Shown: positions 1 to 9,858 of the stretch, one piece after another
How positions within the stretch are numbered: position 1 is the stretch's first letter
Layout of the letters: each line of letters begins with the position of its first letter
Source of the DNA: Siphonodentalium dalli
Taxonomy: Eukaryota > Mollusca > Scaphopoda > Gadilida > Siphonodentaliidae
Direction: 5' to 3'
DNA: 64,000 bases
NCBI GenBank assembly: GCA_032622095.1
Contig: CP136069.1
Coordinates: 17,351,273 to 17,415,272 of the forward strand
Notes under the pieces: model-generated
Told to the model about the DNA's origin: nothing
Seen by the model: the letters and a program-made list of their open reading frames with translations, nothing else
Databases searched by the model: none
Program-made: the position numbers and the translations under genes

Positions 1-222
1 CGCATATATAAGAAAATGCACTGGCACATGATATTTACATACTCTGTGCTATTGGATACTCGTATATATGTGAGTATCCCGTATGGAGCTTCGCATATAA
101 AAATAATGCTTGGCTTACACGGTCATGGTAGATATTGGTAGGCCATGTATGCTCTTATTGCGAGGCTCCCTGTGGGAGAATCGTATACATTACATAAGAG
201 AATGCATTGGCACAGGGTTTTC
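1..222. repeat. Degenerate copies of the 67-bp palindrome cassette
   Basis: Bases 1-30 are the right arm of the palindromic cassette described at 2240-2306, ending in the usual GGCACA. Bases from about 190 to 222 carry the same right arm (GAGAATGCATTGGCACAGGG), and 150-180 carry a worn left arm. These are old, diverged copies cut by the window edge. No coding potential is visible. Confidence 0.6.
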
Positions 223-331
223 ATAAAATTTCAGGAAGCTCGATGGAAGGGTTAATCCCTTGAATAATTTGAAGACAAGTTTTTGTTATTTAACTGCATT
301 TTAAAATATAAGCAACTTTTATGTATTTTAA

Positions 332-577
332 CCCTTCCATGACGAGAGCTTCCTGTGAGGAGCCCTGTAAGGAGCCCCATACAGGTGGCAGCTTGTATTG
401 CTGAGTGTCGTCTGCTCAGGTCTGTGAGGGGCTCCATAAGGGTAGTTTAACGCTTCCATGACGAGAGCTTCCTGTGAGGAGCCCCATACAGGTGGCAGCT
501 TGTATTGCTGAGTGTCGTCTGCTCAGGTCTGTGAGGGGCTCCATAAGGGTAGTTTAACGCTCCCAGTCATGGGAGGG
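332..577. mobile_element. TTAA-flanked MITE, CCCTTCCATGAC ends, internally duplicated
   Basis: The element is flanked by TTAA at 328-331 and 578-581. The left end is CCCTTCCATGAC and the right end is GTCATGGGAGGG, an inverted repeat of about 12 bp. The body is a near-perfect tandem pair of units of about 118 bp with another TTAA at the junction (447-450). Each unit contains a hairpin-like stretch (GTGTCGTCTGCTC next to GGGGCTC) that also occurs inside the TGTGACCC-ended MITEs at 29789, 39887, 41590, 47742 and 51050. TTAA flanks are the hallmark of piggyBac-type target sites; assignment to that superfamily is inference. Confidence 0.6.
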
Positions 578-581
578 TTAA

Positions 582-1884
582 GTGGTAGGTTATAGAGATT
601 TTCAATACATTCACTAGTTGAACTGTATGATGAATATTGCTCATCAACAATTTATAGTTCTCCTTTAAAAAAAATGCAATGCATATCAACAGTTAAAGAA
701 GACATGCATCTATGCACTACATTAAAACGATCCAGCTTGACAATGTTGAGCCATGCACCTAAATCTTAATGATATGCCCGACAGCGCTGTGTGCCTGAGG
801 CTGAGTGCACGCGAATAGCGCGTGCTACCCGGCGTACACGAAACGTGATCGCGGTCCGAATGCAGGGTCTTAAAGATACGGGCGGCGTTGGCGGTGGGTA
901 TGCTGTTAAAATATTCAGCTCCCCCAAAAACCGATATAAACAGAAATAATAGTAAAATATAGACAGACCTTGTTCTTATACCAATCAGAAATATGGCATA
1001 AACAGTATGTTATTGTCAAATGTTTTTTCCTTTATTATATAACAAAAGCAAAAAACGTTACAGAACCTGGTTTTGTTTAGATCCGGATATGGTAAACATT
1101 AAGAACGTTATTTGTTACTGTTTTCCTGACATGGAAATAATAATAAAGAGCGTTTATATAATGTGTGTGTGATTAACCAAGAGAATTGTTCTGTGTTATG
1201 TAAACAGAAGCAAAACTTCTGTAACACGATCAGGCTCTTGTTTACGTACACCACCGTACGTCTTGACGACAATATACTATTTACGTGCTGATTATGTTTG
1301 GCATATGAACAAAACTCTATATATTTTAATATTCCTTCTGTTGATGGCGATTTGAACAAATATGAATATTTCTGCAACGAAAGCCACCCGTGCCTTTAAA
1401 CATACCTGACTCATTTGAGCCCCAACACGTGTTGGGACCATATATGTCGATAAATACACGAACTATTAGCAAATAAATACATTATATATAAACTCTGAAA
1501 TTTACTGAAACAAGATAGTCAATTACTGTTGAGTCGCCCACCTGACTGCAAAACATGGCAGACTGGGACTCTGAAGACCACAACAGTCAGTACTTGTAAA
1601 AACCACTTAAAACAAGTAGTTCTAAATAAGGACGTAGCTAGATGTTTTCCATTTGCTCGTTGTGGGGTGGGGTGTCCACCTTGATATTTCCAGCTGCAAA
1701 TATCTGACCACAATAGCCTACATAGCCCGTCCCCACCAATTTCCCCAATCGGACCGAAATCCCAAGTTAGTAAAATTCCTTTTACACACCCACCTTAGGT
1801 TGATATTTTACAGCTGATACATCAAGTTGTTCAATTGTTGGAAATTTCCAATCTGACATACATCCTTTTACCGGCCTTCCCCAT
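582..1884. other. Gene-less AT-rich stretch
   Basis: No convincing exon, RNA gene or terminal-repeat element was recognised. Reading frames here are short and lack family motifs. The 12-mer ACGCTCTTTATT occurs in reverse complement near 1143-1154 and recurs elsewhere in the window (see findings). Confidence 0.5.
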
Positions 1885-1888
1885 TTAA

Positions 1889-2354
1889 CCCTTTCAGTGC
1901 CAGGGGCCGATCTCATCGGCCTTAATTTACGGTCTGTAAAATCTGCCCTAAAAAAATAAAATGTTTCCTTTTTTTTTATAGATTTTTTTGGGTTGAATTT
2001 TGTTTGGGTATGCTTAAGCATGCTATAGTGAATTTAAAAACAAACTGGATAAAACCTTAGGGGCATGTTATAACTCAAAACTATCACCAAGTATTCATAG
2101 TAATAATTTTGATGCCCATGAACAACGTAAGATTCCCTGGCACTAAATCTACAAAATAAGTCTGCTAAAGTTATAAGAATTTTTTTTTAAATTGTAAAAA
2201 ATTGTTACAAATAATAACAAATGATGAAAAATTGTTAGGCCAATGTATTCTCTTGTATATGCGAGGCGACCTATGGTCGACTCGCATATATAAGAGAATG
2301 CATTGGCACAGGGTATATGGGCTGATACAAAAATCGTACCTGGCACTGAAAGGG
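1889..2354. mobile_element. TTAA-flanked MITE, CCCTTTCAGTGCCA ends, carrying one palindrome cassette
   Basis: TTAA at 1885-1888 and 2355-2358 flank inverted ends CCCTTTCAGTGCCAGG and CCTGGCACTGAAAGGG. The 67-bp palindrome cassette lies at 2240-2306, close to the right end. A close relative is at 48704-49134. A cassette-free relative with the same ends is at 7140-7338. The element is non-autonomous with no coding capacity. Confidence 0.8.
2240..2306. repeat. 67-bp palindrome cassette (type copy)
   Basis: The two 32-bp arms start CCAATGYATTCTCTTRTATA and end TATAAGAGAATGCATTGG, joined through GACCTATGGTC. The arms are complementary except at one position in the GAGGCGACC/GGTCGACTC segment, and that asymmetry is shared by the other full copies examined. 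Other copies, full or nearly so, begin near 25896, 26044, 29841, 30129, 39137, 39272, 39940, 40227, 41643, 41930, 47806, 48088, 49020, 50069, 59977 and 60125. A shortened copy begins near 51104, and a half copy lies at about 7568-7603. Confidence 0.9.
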
Positions 2355-2464
2355 TTAAACGTATATGAATCCCACCTATCCATGGACTGTATACACGAAA
2401 TGTCAGATTAATGTGGTTCCAGAGAAGATTATTTAATGAGTTTCATATATCAGTGATTTAATTG

Positions 2465-2990
2465 GACAGGAAAGTGGTAATCCTCTAGCCCCGCCATTTC
2501 TTGACCGGTCTATCCCATTTTAACAGATATGTATCTCAGTCACCAAAGGACCCTCTATAATAAATATAAGCTTAATAGACCTGATGGTTCTTGCGAAGAA
2601 GATATTGTAAGAATAATCATAGACAGAAAGAGTTATGCCCCGGCTTCGCCCCTATTTTACCTGGTGACCATATTTGTACAAATCTGAATCCCCCCACCAA
2701 AGGACACTCAAATACCAAATATAAGCTAAATGGGCTGGACGGTTCTTGAGAAGAAAACGTTTTAAGAATTACTACATAAGGAAAGAGTTATGTCCCTCTA
2801 CTCGCCCATATTTAACCTGACGGTCCCATTTGAACAAATCTAAATCTCAATCACCAAAGGACTATCCAAATATGACCCCTTTTGGACTTGCAGTTCTGGT
2901 GAAGAAGACGATTGTTGACGGACTGACAGATAGACTGACGTTAAGACGGCTCGGCGGACGAGCAATGGTGACTATATATCTCCACCGGAG
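2465..2990 (+). repeat. Three-period dispersed repeat of mollusc type
   Basis: Three diverged units of about 140-165 bp repeat the phrases CACCAAAGGA, AAATATAAGCT and GGTTCTTG.GAAGAAGA. The block ends in a GACGGACTGACAGATAGACTGACG run and then ATATATCTCCACCGGAG and GTGAGCTAAAA. I know this organisation (paired CACCAAAGGA periods, a GACRGAC run, a terminal GTGAGCTAAAA) from repeats in mollusc genomes; that match is from memory. It is the best single hint to the organism. Confidence 0.6.
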
Positions 2991-3415
2991 AATTCGCCTC
3001 ATGTGAGCTAAAACTTATCGAAGTCATAGTAATTTCCGAGCTGTTTTTAATGTTCCACGCAGTGAAGTTGGAATACGCTCTTTATTCATACCATATTAGG
3101 AAACGACTAACTATTAACGCTCTTTATTCACACCGTGTCGGGAAAAGACTAACTATGAACGCCCGTTTGGGTTTGCTTCGTGTGAAGAACAATCGATTTT
3201 TCTAATTCTATAAGTTGAAATTGTCATATTATAAGTCGGTATCAATTATTGTACGCATTTAGAAACTATATAATATAGTCCCCCGAACCGGTTCGGAATG
3301 TGACACAAGTCAACATTACTGGGTATATATTTTGCTGAACTTATTATCTGAACATTTCCCACCAATGAATGGGAATGCTCTGTGTTTGTATTATATAATT
3401 AACTTTCTCTCAATC
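2991..3415. other. Gene-less stretch with short tandem duplication
   Basis: A unit of about 44 bp beginning ACGCTCTTTATTCA is present twice (near 3072 and 3116). Nothing else was recognised. Confidence 0.45.
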
Positions 3416-3419
3416 TTAT

Positions 3420-3865
3420 ACAAAAGAGTAGGATCTGTCTGTCTGTCTGTCCGTCTGTCTGTCCGCCTGTCGGTTCGGATTTTTCGCCCAGAACCCTTGA
3501 CCGACTCGGGGTACCCTGGCGGAGGTTATCACCGCGTCAGTGTTTTCAAAATTATAGATATGTTTTCACTGTGGCCCGCGCCATCCAACATAATAATTGG
3601 TATACGTCCACTATGGGCTTATATCAGAACCAAATCAGCCCAATATAAACCAATGTCAATATTTAGGTCTAATGTGAACCTATTTGTCCGAGGATATATT
3701 GAAGTAGCATAATAATATTATCAATATGTATAAAAGTATAGGATATGTCTGTCATGTGCGCACAAGCCCCTAACGGGCAAAAGGGTCCTTTTGAGCAGGG
3801 GCCACAGGCCCCTCCGACGCTGAATAAATTATCCCGAAGGGAGCCAGTTTCAGCTATATAGTCTG
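3420..3865. repeat. Dispersed repeat with GTCT microsatellite end
   Basis: The block starts with a (GTCT)n-like run at 3437-3470 and ends with CCGAAGGGAGCCAGTTTCAGC near 3835-3855. The same two ends occur in opposite orientation at about 34013-34398, where the block interrupts a duplicated sequence. It therefore behaves as a mobile unit. I did not recognise its superfamily and see no coding frame. Confidence 0.55.
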
Positions 3866-4716
3866 CTTATATTTCGTCCCACCAATTAATAATAGATAAT
3901 TCCGCTGAGAACGGTTATAACTGATGGGGAATCCATTCAATAGAGACAGGGATATGGTGGGTTAACAGGAAGAAGCAGTGAATATAACTCCACTCAAAAT
4001 CCGGATCTCTCGGGTGTCAACAAACTGATGTAATGCATGCAACTAAACATACAAAGAGAGGTCTGACTCTAACAATTTCCGTGTGGAACATATCCGGGCT
4101 CTAAATACCATCTATAGGATCTAGCATTCCCCTAATACAATTATCCGTGATGGTATATCTTTCTTTTGTATCTATATGAATGGTAGTTGAACATCAAATA
4201 TGCCTGTGGGATGTTTTTGGTGTGCTAATATATATTTGGACATTAGTGTGATTCAGAAACGTCAACGCCCAACTTCGTCTTCGAACATCGACACACCAAG
4301 TTGCAAAACATTCATATGTGAATGGATGAAAAGAAATCAACATAGTATTGCGAAAATATAGGTTCACATGGTGAGGCGGTATACGGTATATACTGATGGG
4401 GTCAGGTCGATATTTCACAGGATTGAAGCTTTCACTCAAAATTAATTGTGTAAACCACGTGACCAAGGCAACAATTGTTATCTGTTTGTTGAACACGAGA
4501 ATTCCGAGAATTGCATGATTAAGAAGGAAAACAACATCAGTAGCTTGATAAGGAGATACACTTCTTGGGAAACTGGTGAACAGAAAGGTTATCGCCGTTA
4601 ACCGTGACTTAGTTGTTTGATTACTAGTACTCGACTTCTATCGTCGGTGGCGATTTTATCATGGGGATCACATACTAAACATGAAAGTAAGTTGTTTTTC
4701 CAAGCATCTAAGTGAT
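3866..4716. other. Gene-less stretch
   Basis: No exon with splice sites and family motifs, no RNA gene and no terminal inverted repeat were recognised. Only short unsupported frames occur. Confidence 0.4.
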
Positions 4717-4720
4717 TTAA

Positions 4721-5063
4721 ATGGTTACTGTATACTAAATCAGGCCATTTATGGGACCATCTCCTTTCAAAAGCAACAGATTATATGCAACAAATTATTG
4801 AGTTTGAGCCATGGTGAGTACATAATACACTCGTGTCCTCTGTGAACAATGCACCCAACATGGCAATTATAATGAAAATGATTTTACGACCCAGCTATAA
4901 GCGCATATTCATTATAATTACCATATTCTTTACATCGTTCATGGAGCAAACGAGTGTATATTTGCACCAATCCATGGCTAAAATTCATTCACTGTTGCAT
5001 ATATAATGTTGAGTATAAAGGAGATAGTCCCATAAATGGCTGGATTTAGTGTACAGTAACCAT
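4721..5063. mobile_element. TTAA-flanked foldback MITE, ATGGTTACTG ends
   Basis: TTAA at 4717-4720 and 5064-5067 flank arms of about 48 bp. The left arm is ATGGTTACTGTATACTAAAT and onward; the right arm is its complement with a few differences, ending CAGTAACCAT. The homology continues more weakly inward (CATTTATGGGAC, ATCTCCTTT). It is non-coding. Confidence 0.8.
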
Positions 5064-5385
5064 TTAAACATATTTATTTCATTTGAAAATCCTACAAATA
5101 TAATAAATAATTTTAGGAGAGAGTAAGTGAGCTGACAGAAGATTTGAACTAAAACTTTCCGTCGGTCGATTCTCGGACGCGTTTCGCCCTCAAAGGCCGA
5201 AATGTCTAATTTTTACTCCCCCCGCGGCCGGTTTTCGTTGCCCGACTTTTCGCCTTAGAGGCCGAAATGTCTAATATTTACTTCCCCAGCATATATATGA
5301 TCGGACTAAAATTTGTTTTACAACTCAGAGTCGATCCCCCGAATCAGGGCAAAGTATCAGTCTAAAATTGTGGATAGATTCAATA
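5064..5385. other. Gene-less stretch with short duplication
   Basis: The phrase GGCCGAAATGTCTAATWTTTACT occurs twice near 5195 and 5255. Nothing else was recognised. Confidence 0.4.
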
Positions 5386-5850
5386 CCAGTCAGAAGAAGT
5401 GGTATATTGAGGCGCGCCTTTATTGCGATATTGAGGCGCGCCTTTATTGCGATATTGAGCGCGCTTAATTTCGAAAAAGGCGCGATACCAAAAATCTTAT
5501 TATTGCGATATTGAACACAAAATATTGCGAAAATAAGCGCGCTAAATTTCATACAGACCCTATAGCGTTATATTTATATTAGATAAATACTGTGCATATA
5601 GCGTACATATACAAATCTAAAACATTGTCTCTATTTATGCAATAAACAATATAGAAAAGCAATAATTTGGTTTAAATGTCACAATTTTGAGCGCAAGATG
5701 TCGCAATATTAAGCGCGAAATATTGCAATATTAGCGCAAAATATTGCAATAATATCGCAAGCGGCGCGTTTATAAGCATTTTCACTTGCAATATTATTGC
5801 GATATTGGGCGCGAAAATAGCGCACTTAATATACCACTTCTTTTGACTGG
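5386..5850. mobile_element. TA-flanked element with GCGCGC/ATATTGCGATATTG mosaic interior
   Basis: TA dinucleotides at 5384-5385 and 5851-5852 flank inverted ends CCAGTCARAAGAAGTGGTATATT. The interior has little ordinary sequence: it is largely permutations of GCGCGCC, TTTATTGCGATATTGAG and AATATTGCAATA, including a direct tandem GGCGCGCCTTTATTGCGATATTGA near 5410-5460. A TA target would fit Tc1/mariner-like elements (inference). No transposase is present. Confidence 0.65.
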
Positions 5851-5960
5851 TACTGTACATGTAACATGTCAGTATATGATAGGTTTGTCAAGTGTGGAAT
5901 ATCAATATAATAGAAAGTCTGGTTAAAGTAGTTGCATCTCTGGCAATCTAACGCTGTCGA

Positions 5961-6111
5961 GTTACAGGCGCCACGTTTCAAACCATACATATATCACAGG
6001 GGTTGCAGCTGACGCAGTTAAACGCAAGCGATTTCAAAACTTTTTGAAATCGAATGCATTGTCAGACGCAACCCCAGTGATACATGTATGGCTTGAAACG
6101 TTGCGCCTAAC
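5961..6111. mobile_element. 151-bp foldback element
   Basis: Arms of about 70 bp read GTTACAGGCGCCACGTTTCA inward from the left and complement the right arm ending TGAAACGTTGCGCCTAAC. The centre is AAACTTTTT. The arms are imperfect but complementary along most of their length. No clear target duplication is visible. Confidence 0.7.
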
Positions 6112-7135
6112 TCCGATAGCCGCATGCATTGGCGGCAGGCATCAGCAGCAGGTTTGTGAAAGCAGCTTTAGTGTGCAAGAAGACTATTTACACACACTGT
6201 CACTGAAAAATGATATCAGTATAGGAATTCGATAAGCATTTTTATGATTTACTATTAAGGGTCAGACGCATGTTTTGTCAAAATGACCTGGTATTTCAAA
6301 ATGGATTTTCTAAAATGCTGTCAGGAGTTTGTGAAATTTGGTACAAGCGATTAGTGTGACACAATGGTTAAGAAACATCAACATGTTAGAAATTATAACC
6401 CCTTTTAATTTACTATTATGGCATGAAAACTATTTAAAATTGAATTTTTTTCCGGTACCAAGAACTATACTGTAAAAGAGAAAGTGCAGTTGATATATCC
6501 ATGATATCATATATGGAGACCATGAGATTTAATTATTATTGATTCATGAAATTTACTTATTATTTTCATTTTGAAAGACAACATTACTGTCCATAAATAA
6601 TTCTCTGTATTTGAAAAATTTCATGTCATGCCTGATGCAATTTACTTATTATTAAAGGCAACTGCCCATAAATAATTTTTTATTTTTGAGAATTTCATGT
6701 CATGCCTGATGATCAATAAACAATTGTGCTGAGATGCGTTCTGGGTCGTGGGTTCATAACCAACTTAAAGCTGATCACCATATCTCGTAACATTATGGCC
6801 TAATTTTAGTATATTTTTCCCTACTTGATTGGACCACACTGTATATCAACATTTGTTTTTATTTGCATGGGGCTGGAATATTTGTTCCTGCTTTATTCTT
6901 CATTTTAATATATATAGCAGTTCTTGGTATCAAAAGTAAGAAAAACAAATAATATTTTAAAGCTCTAATATGTAATAAAATCCGTTGTTTTTGTCATCTC
7001 TTAATAATTGCTCACAATCTATATACAATGAAGATGGGGATATGTGAAATTCAAGATTTTTCAGTCCAGAAACAATTATGGAAAAACAATCTCTTGCAAT
7101 TTTGGCTGCATTTGTGCAAAACGTGGGTCTCCCCC
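6112..7135. other. Gene-less stretch with tandem duplication of about 88 bp
   Basis: Around 6548-6715 a unit containing TTTACTTATTATT, CCATAAATAATT and TTTCATGTCATGCCTGATG is repeated twice with divergence. No gene was recognised. Confidence 0.45.
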
Positions 7136-7139
7136 TTAA

Positions 7140-7338
7140 CCCTTTCAGTGCCAAGTCCGATTTTTTGTATCAGTCCATATTTCCTTGATCATTTTTCAAA
7201 TTTATTGATTATAATAATGTGATACATTGATGGAAAGAGCACTTTCCATCAATGTATCACATTATTATAATCAATAAATTTGAAAAATGATCAAGGAAAT
7301 ATGGGTTGATACAAAAATCGCACTTGGCACTGAAAGGG
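7140..7338. mobile_element. Cassette-free TTAA MITE: 199-bp near-perfect palindrome
   Basis: TTAA at 7136-7139 and 7339-7342 flank two arms of about 99 bp that are complementary except for a handful of positions. The ends are CCCTTTCAGTGCCA, as in the elements at 1889 and 48704, and inward sequence (TTGATACAAAAATCGCAC) is shared with them. This copy has no 67-bp cassette and so represents an empty form. Transcribed, it would fold into a hairpin with almost no loop. Confidence 0.88.
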
Positions 7339-7395
7339 TTAAAGCTTTCTGTGCGTTGGTGAGTTCAACATATATGCGTAGCCAGAATCTCGTGC

Positions 7396-7660
7396 CTGAT
7401 ACACCAAGCTGTCCTTTCGTGACATTATCAAATATCTATATCAAATAAATCATATCGTATAGTTCTTGGTACCGGAAAATGATAAAAATTTATAAAAAAT
7501 GTAAGAAAATATGATAAAAATGATAAAATTGTTAAAGAATATAAGAAAAATTATAAAAACAAAATGGTCGACTCGCATATATAAGAGAATGCATTGGCAC
7601 AGGGTCTTTAGCTTTGCGCCAGCGCAGCTCACGTCACGAAAGGACAGCTTGGGGTATCAG
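7396..7660. mobile_element. Foldback element with CTGATAC ends carrying a half cassette
   Basis: Inverted ends of about 30 bp, CTGATACACCAAGCTGTCCT and onward on the left, match the right end AGGACAGCTTGGGGTATCAG. Inside, 7466-7608 contains the A/T-rich spacer (AAAATTGTTAAAGAATATAAG), the right arm of the palindrome cassette and CACAGGG, as in the other carriers. It is a further, differently ended carrier of cassette sequence. Confidence 0.65.
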
Positions 7661-7953
7661 TTGTAAATTCCCATGCAAGTGGTTATGGTTGGTCCTATAG
7701 CTTATGTTATGTGTCGGGGTACGTATGCGTACAGAGTACATGCACTACGTATAATATCTATCTTATCTCTACATGCAATCACGTGTGACATATATAACCC
7801 AGGTCGGACAAAATCGGATTAAATACTTTTAAAATCAAATGCCAGCTGCATGGGAGGCCCGTTTTAAACCAAACATTGTATCATAATATTTACATTCAAG
7901 GTATTGCTACATGCGTGATAGAAACTGATATCTCACAACTAGATATAAACACT
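7661..7953. other. Unassigned sequence before assembly gap
   Basis: No gene or repeat was recognised. The next 100 bases are undetermined. Confidence 0.4.
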
Positions 7954-8053
7954 NNNNNNNNNNNNNNNNNNNNNNNNNNNNNNNNNNNNNNNNNNNNNNN
8001 NNNNNNNNNNNNNNNNNNNNNNNNNNNNNNNNNNNNNNNNNNNNNNNNNNNNN
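7954..8053. other. Assembly gap of 100 N
   Basis: Exactly 100 undetermined bases, the conventional placeholder for a scaffold gap of unknown size. The gap directly abuts a palindrome-rich array, which may have blocked assembly. Confidence 0.99.
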
Positions 8054-8480
8054 TACCCCTTTAAATGCAAATAATATAATTACGACTTAAGCACAAATTT
8101 ATAAGCTATTTATTCTTAAGCACAATTATTTGCACTTAAGCACAATTATTTGCACTTAAGTGAAAATATGGAAATTAATAACCATTACCTAACAAACCAT
8201 GTTGATATTGGCAGAGTCCACCACACATTAGAAGTTCAAACATGAGGAAGCCTATTTTATTTTTTATGAAGATCTATATTGATGGGGAATGAAAAGTACA
8301 TATTTGAGCATAAGCACAAAAATTGGAGCTTAAGCACAAATAATTGCGATTGAGCACAAATAGTTGTGTTAAGCTCAAATAATTGTGCTTAAGCTCAAAT
8401 ATTTGTGCTTAAGTGCAAATATTTGTGCTTAAGTGAAATTGTGCTTAAGCACAATAATTGCGCTAATAATTAATAAAAGT
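8054..8480. repeat. Array of short palindromes built on CTTAAGCACAAATAATTGTG
   Basis: The motifs CTTAAGCACAAWTATTTG and their complements recur at both ends of this stretch (8085-8165 and 8310-8470) around about 140 bp of ordinary sequence. Each unit is itself palindromic around TTAA, so the array can pair in many registers. It abuts the N gap, so the left end may be missing. Confidence 0.65.
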
Positions 8481-9858
8481 GAATTTGGCCTCCCATAAAG
8501 GAGAGATGTCCTTACCATGTTGTCAAACACGGTTGGTGAGTAGAGAGCTATTCGTGTCTACAAAAACTACACTTATATCCTAACATGCACACTTGTTTCA
8601 GAAAATCCTTTATAGTCGAGGATAGCAGAGGATTACCACAATTTCACATGTCAGAACAGCACCAGTCCTTCCCACGAGGAAAACACAGCGAGAGCACTTA
8701 TTTGCTCTCGCAATTCAGAAAACGGGTGTAATTGCGCCCATAATATAATCGTAAGTTGGGTTTTTCTCAAACAAAATGTCATTTTGGGATAGACCTGTGT
8801 CCAGTTAAACTTTCACATGCCCATAATTTAACTGAGATGGGAAAGGTTCTAAATATACCTTCAACAAGAAATTATGGCATTGAAATCCATGTAAAAAAAG
8901 ACGACCGTGCAGTCACGACCTGCACTACTCAGACTAATATGTGTTGACTTATGTGAACATCAAGATTTAATTAACTATAAATATTCCTTATAACCAATTA
9001 CGTACACGAAGTTGGTTGCTTGTGGTAGGGGGATTGGATCTGTACCTCATAATTATCATATTGTACTTATACATGTATCTTCCAGCCTTTCGATCGTGGC
9101 TCCCCAGGGCCATTTTTTTGACTGGCACATATGCCAGTTCTCAATTTGGATGAAATATTAGTTGTACACGCCTCCACAACCCTTGGCCTTGGTTGGAAAT
9201 TGGGGTTATTATGAGTGAGAACTTGGGTTTACCCCTCCTTAATTTGGGTTGTTTGTTTGTTTCAAATCACAACCCAAATCATTAGAATATAAGTAAGGAA
9301 GAACATTCAATTTCCAAGAACATGTTTTGTTTGTACCTGTACAAATTCTATAGTGATTTTATAGGTTGGGATTTGATCAGTTTGATTACAATTGCATGGA
9401 GCTACATTTATACCAGCGCGGACTCGGAGCCATGCACTATGAAACAACGTCAACCCAACCAAACCTAATGCCAACATTATGCCTGCTTTGTGTGCTATGT
9501 CGCGTCGCTGTCAAAACGTCGATAACTTTCGTGGGAAAATGCGCGTGCCAATATGACGTCGCTTTGGATACAACATATGACGTAACCTTACAGTTTGCTT
9601 GAACATGTTTCTACTAATTTACTAAACTAAAGAAAAGTTTATTTCGTTATATGATAAACATTCAAGATATTTACGCTATGAATTATGTTGTTTTCGCGAG
9701 GTGGCTAAGGAAAATTTGCAGTTTTAGTTTTACGTAAATTTCCGACATTTCCCGAATGGCATAGCAACCCGAGTCCGGTCGACAATATTTATGATTTAAG
9801 TCATGATTATTGTTCAAAGAATAAACCATGTAATGCCTTAACGCAATGAATACTGTTA
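8481..9858. other. Gene-less stretch with a solitary hAT-like end
   Basis: At 8663-8676 CAGTCCTTCCCACG matches the first 12 bases of the hAT element at 13177. The following sequence (GAAAACGGGTGTAATTGCGCCC) also echoes that element's GGGTGC-rich ends. No partner end was found here. The rest shows no exon or repeat I could support. Confidence 0.4.

Noticed and set aside
8054-8480. CRISPR array
   Set aside because: Repeats are overlapping palindromes in both orientations with no regular spacers, in a eukaryotic context.
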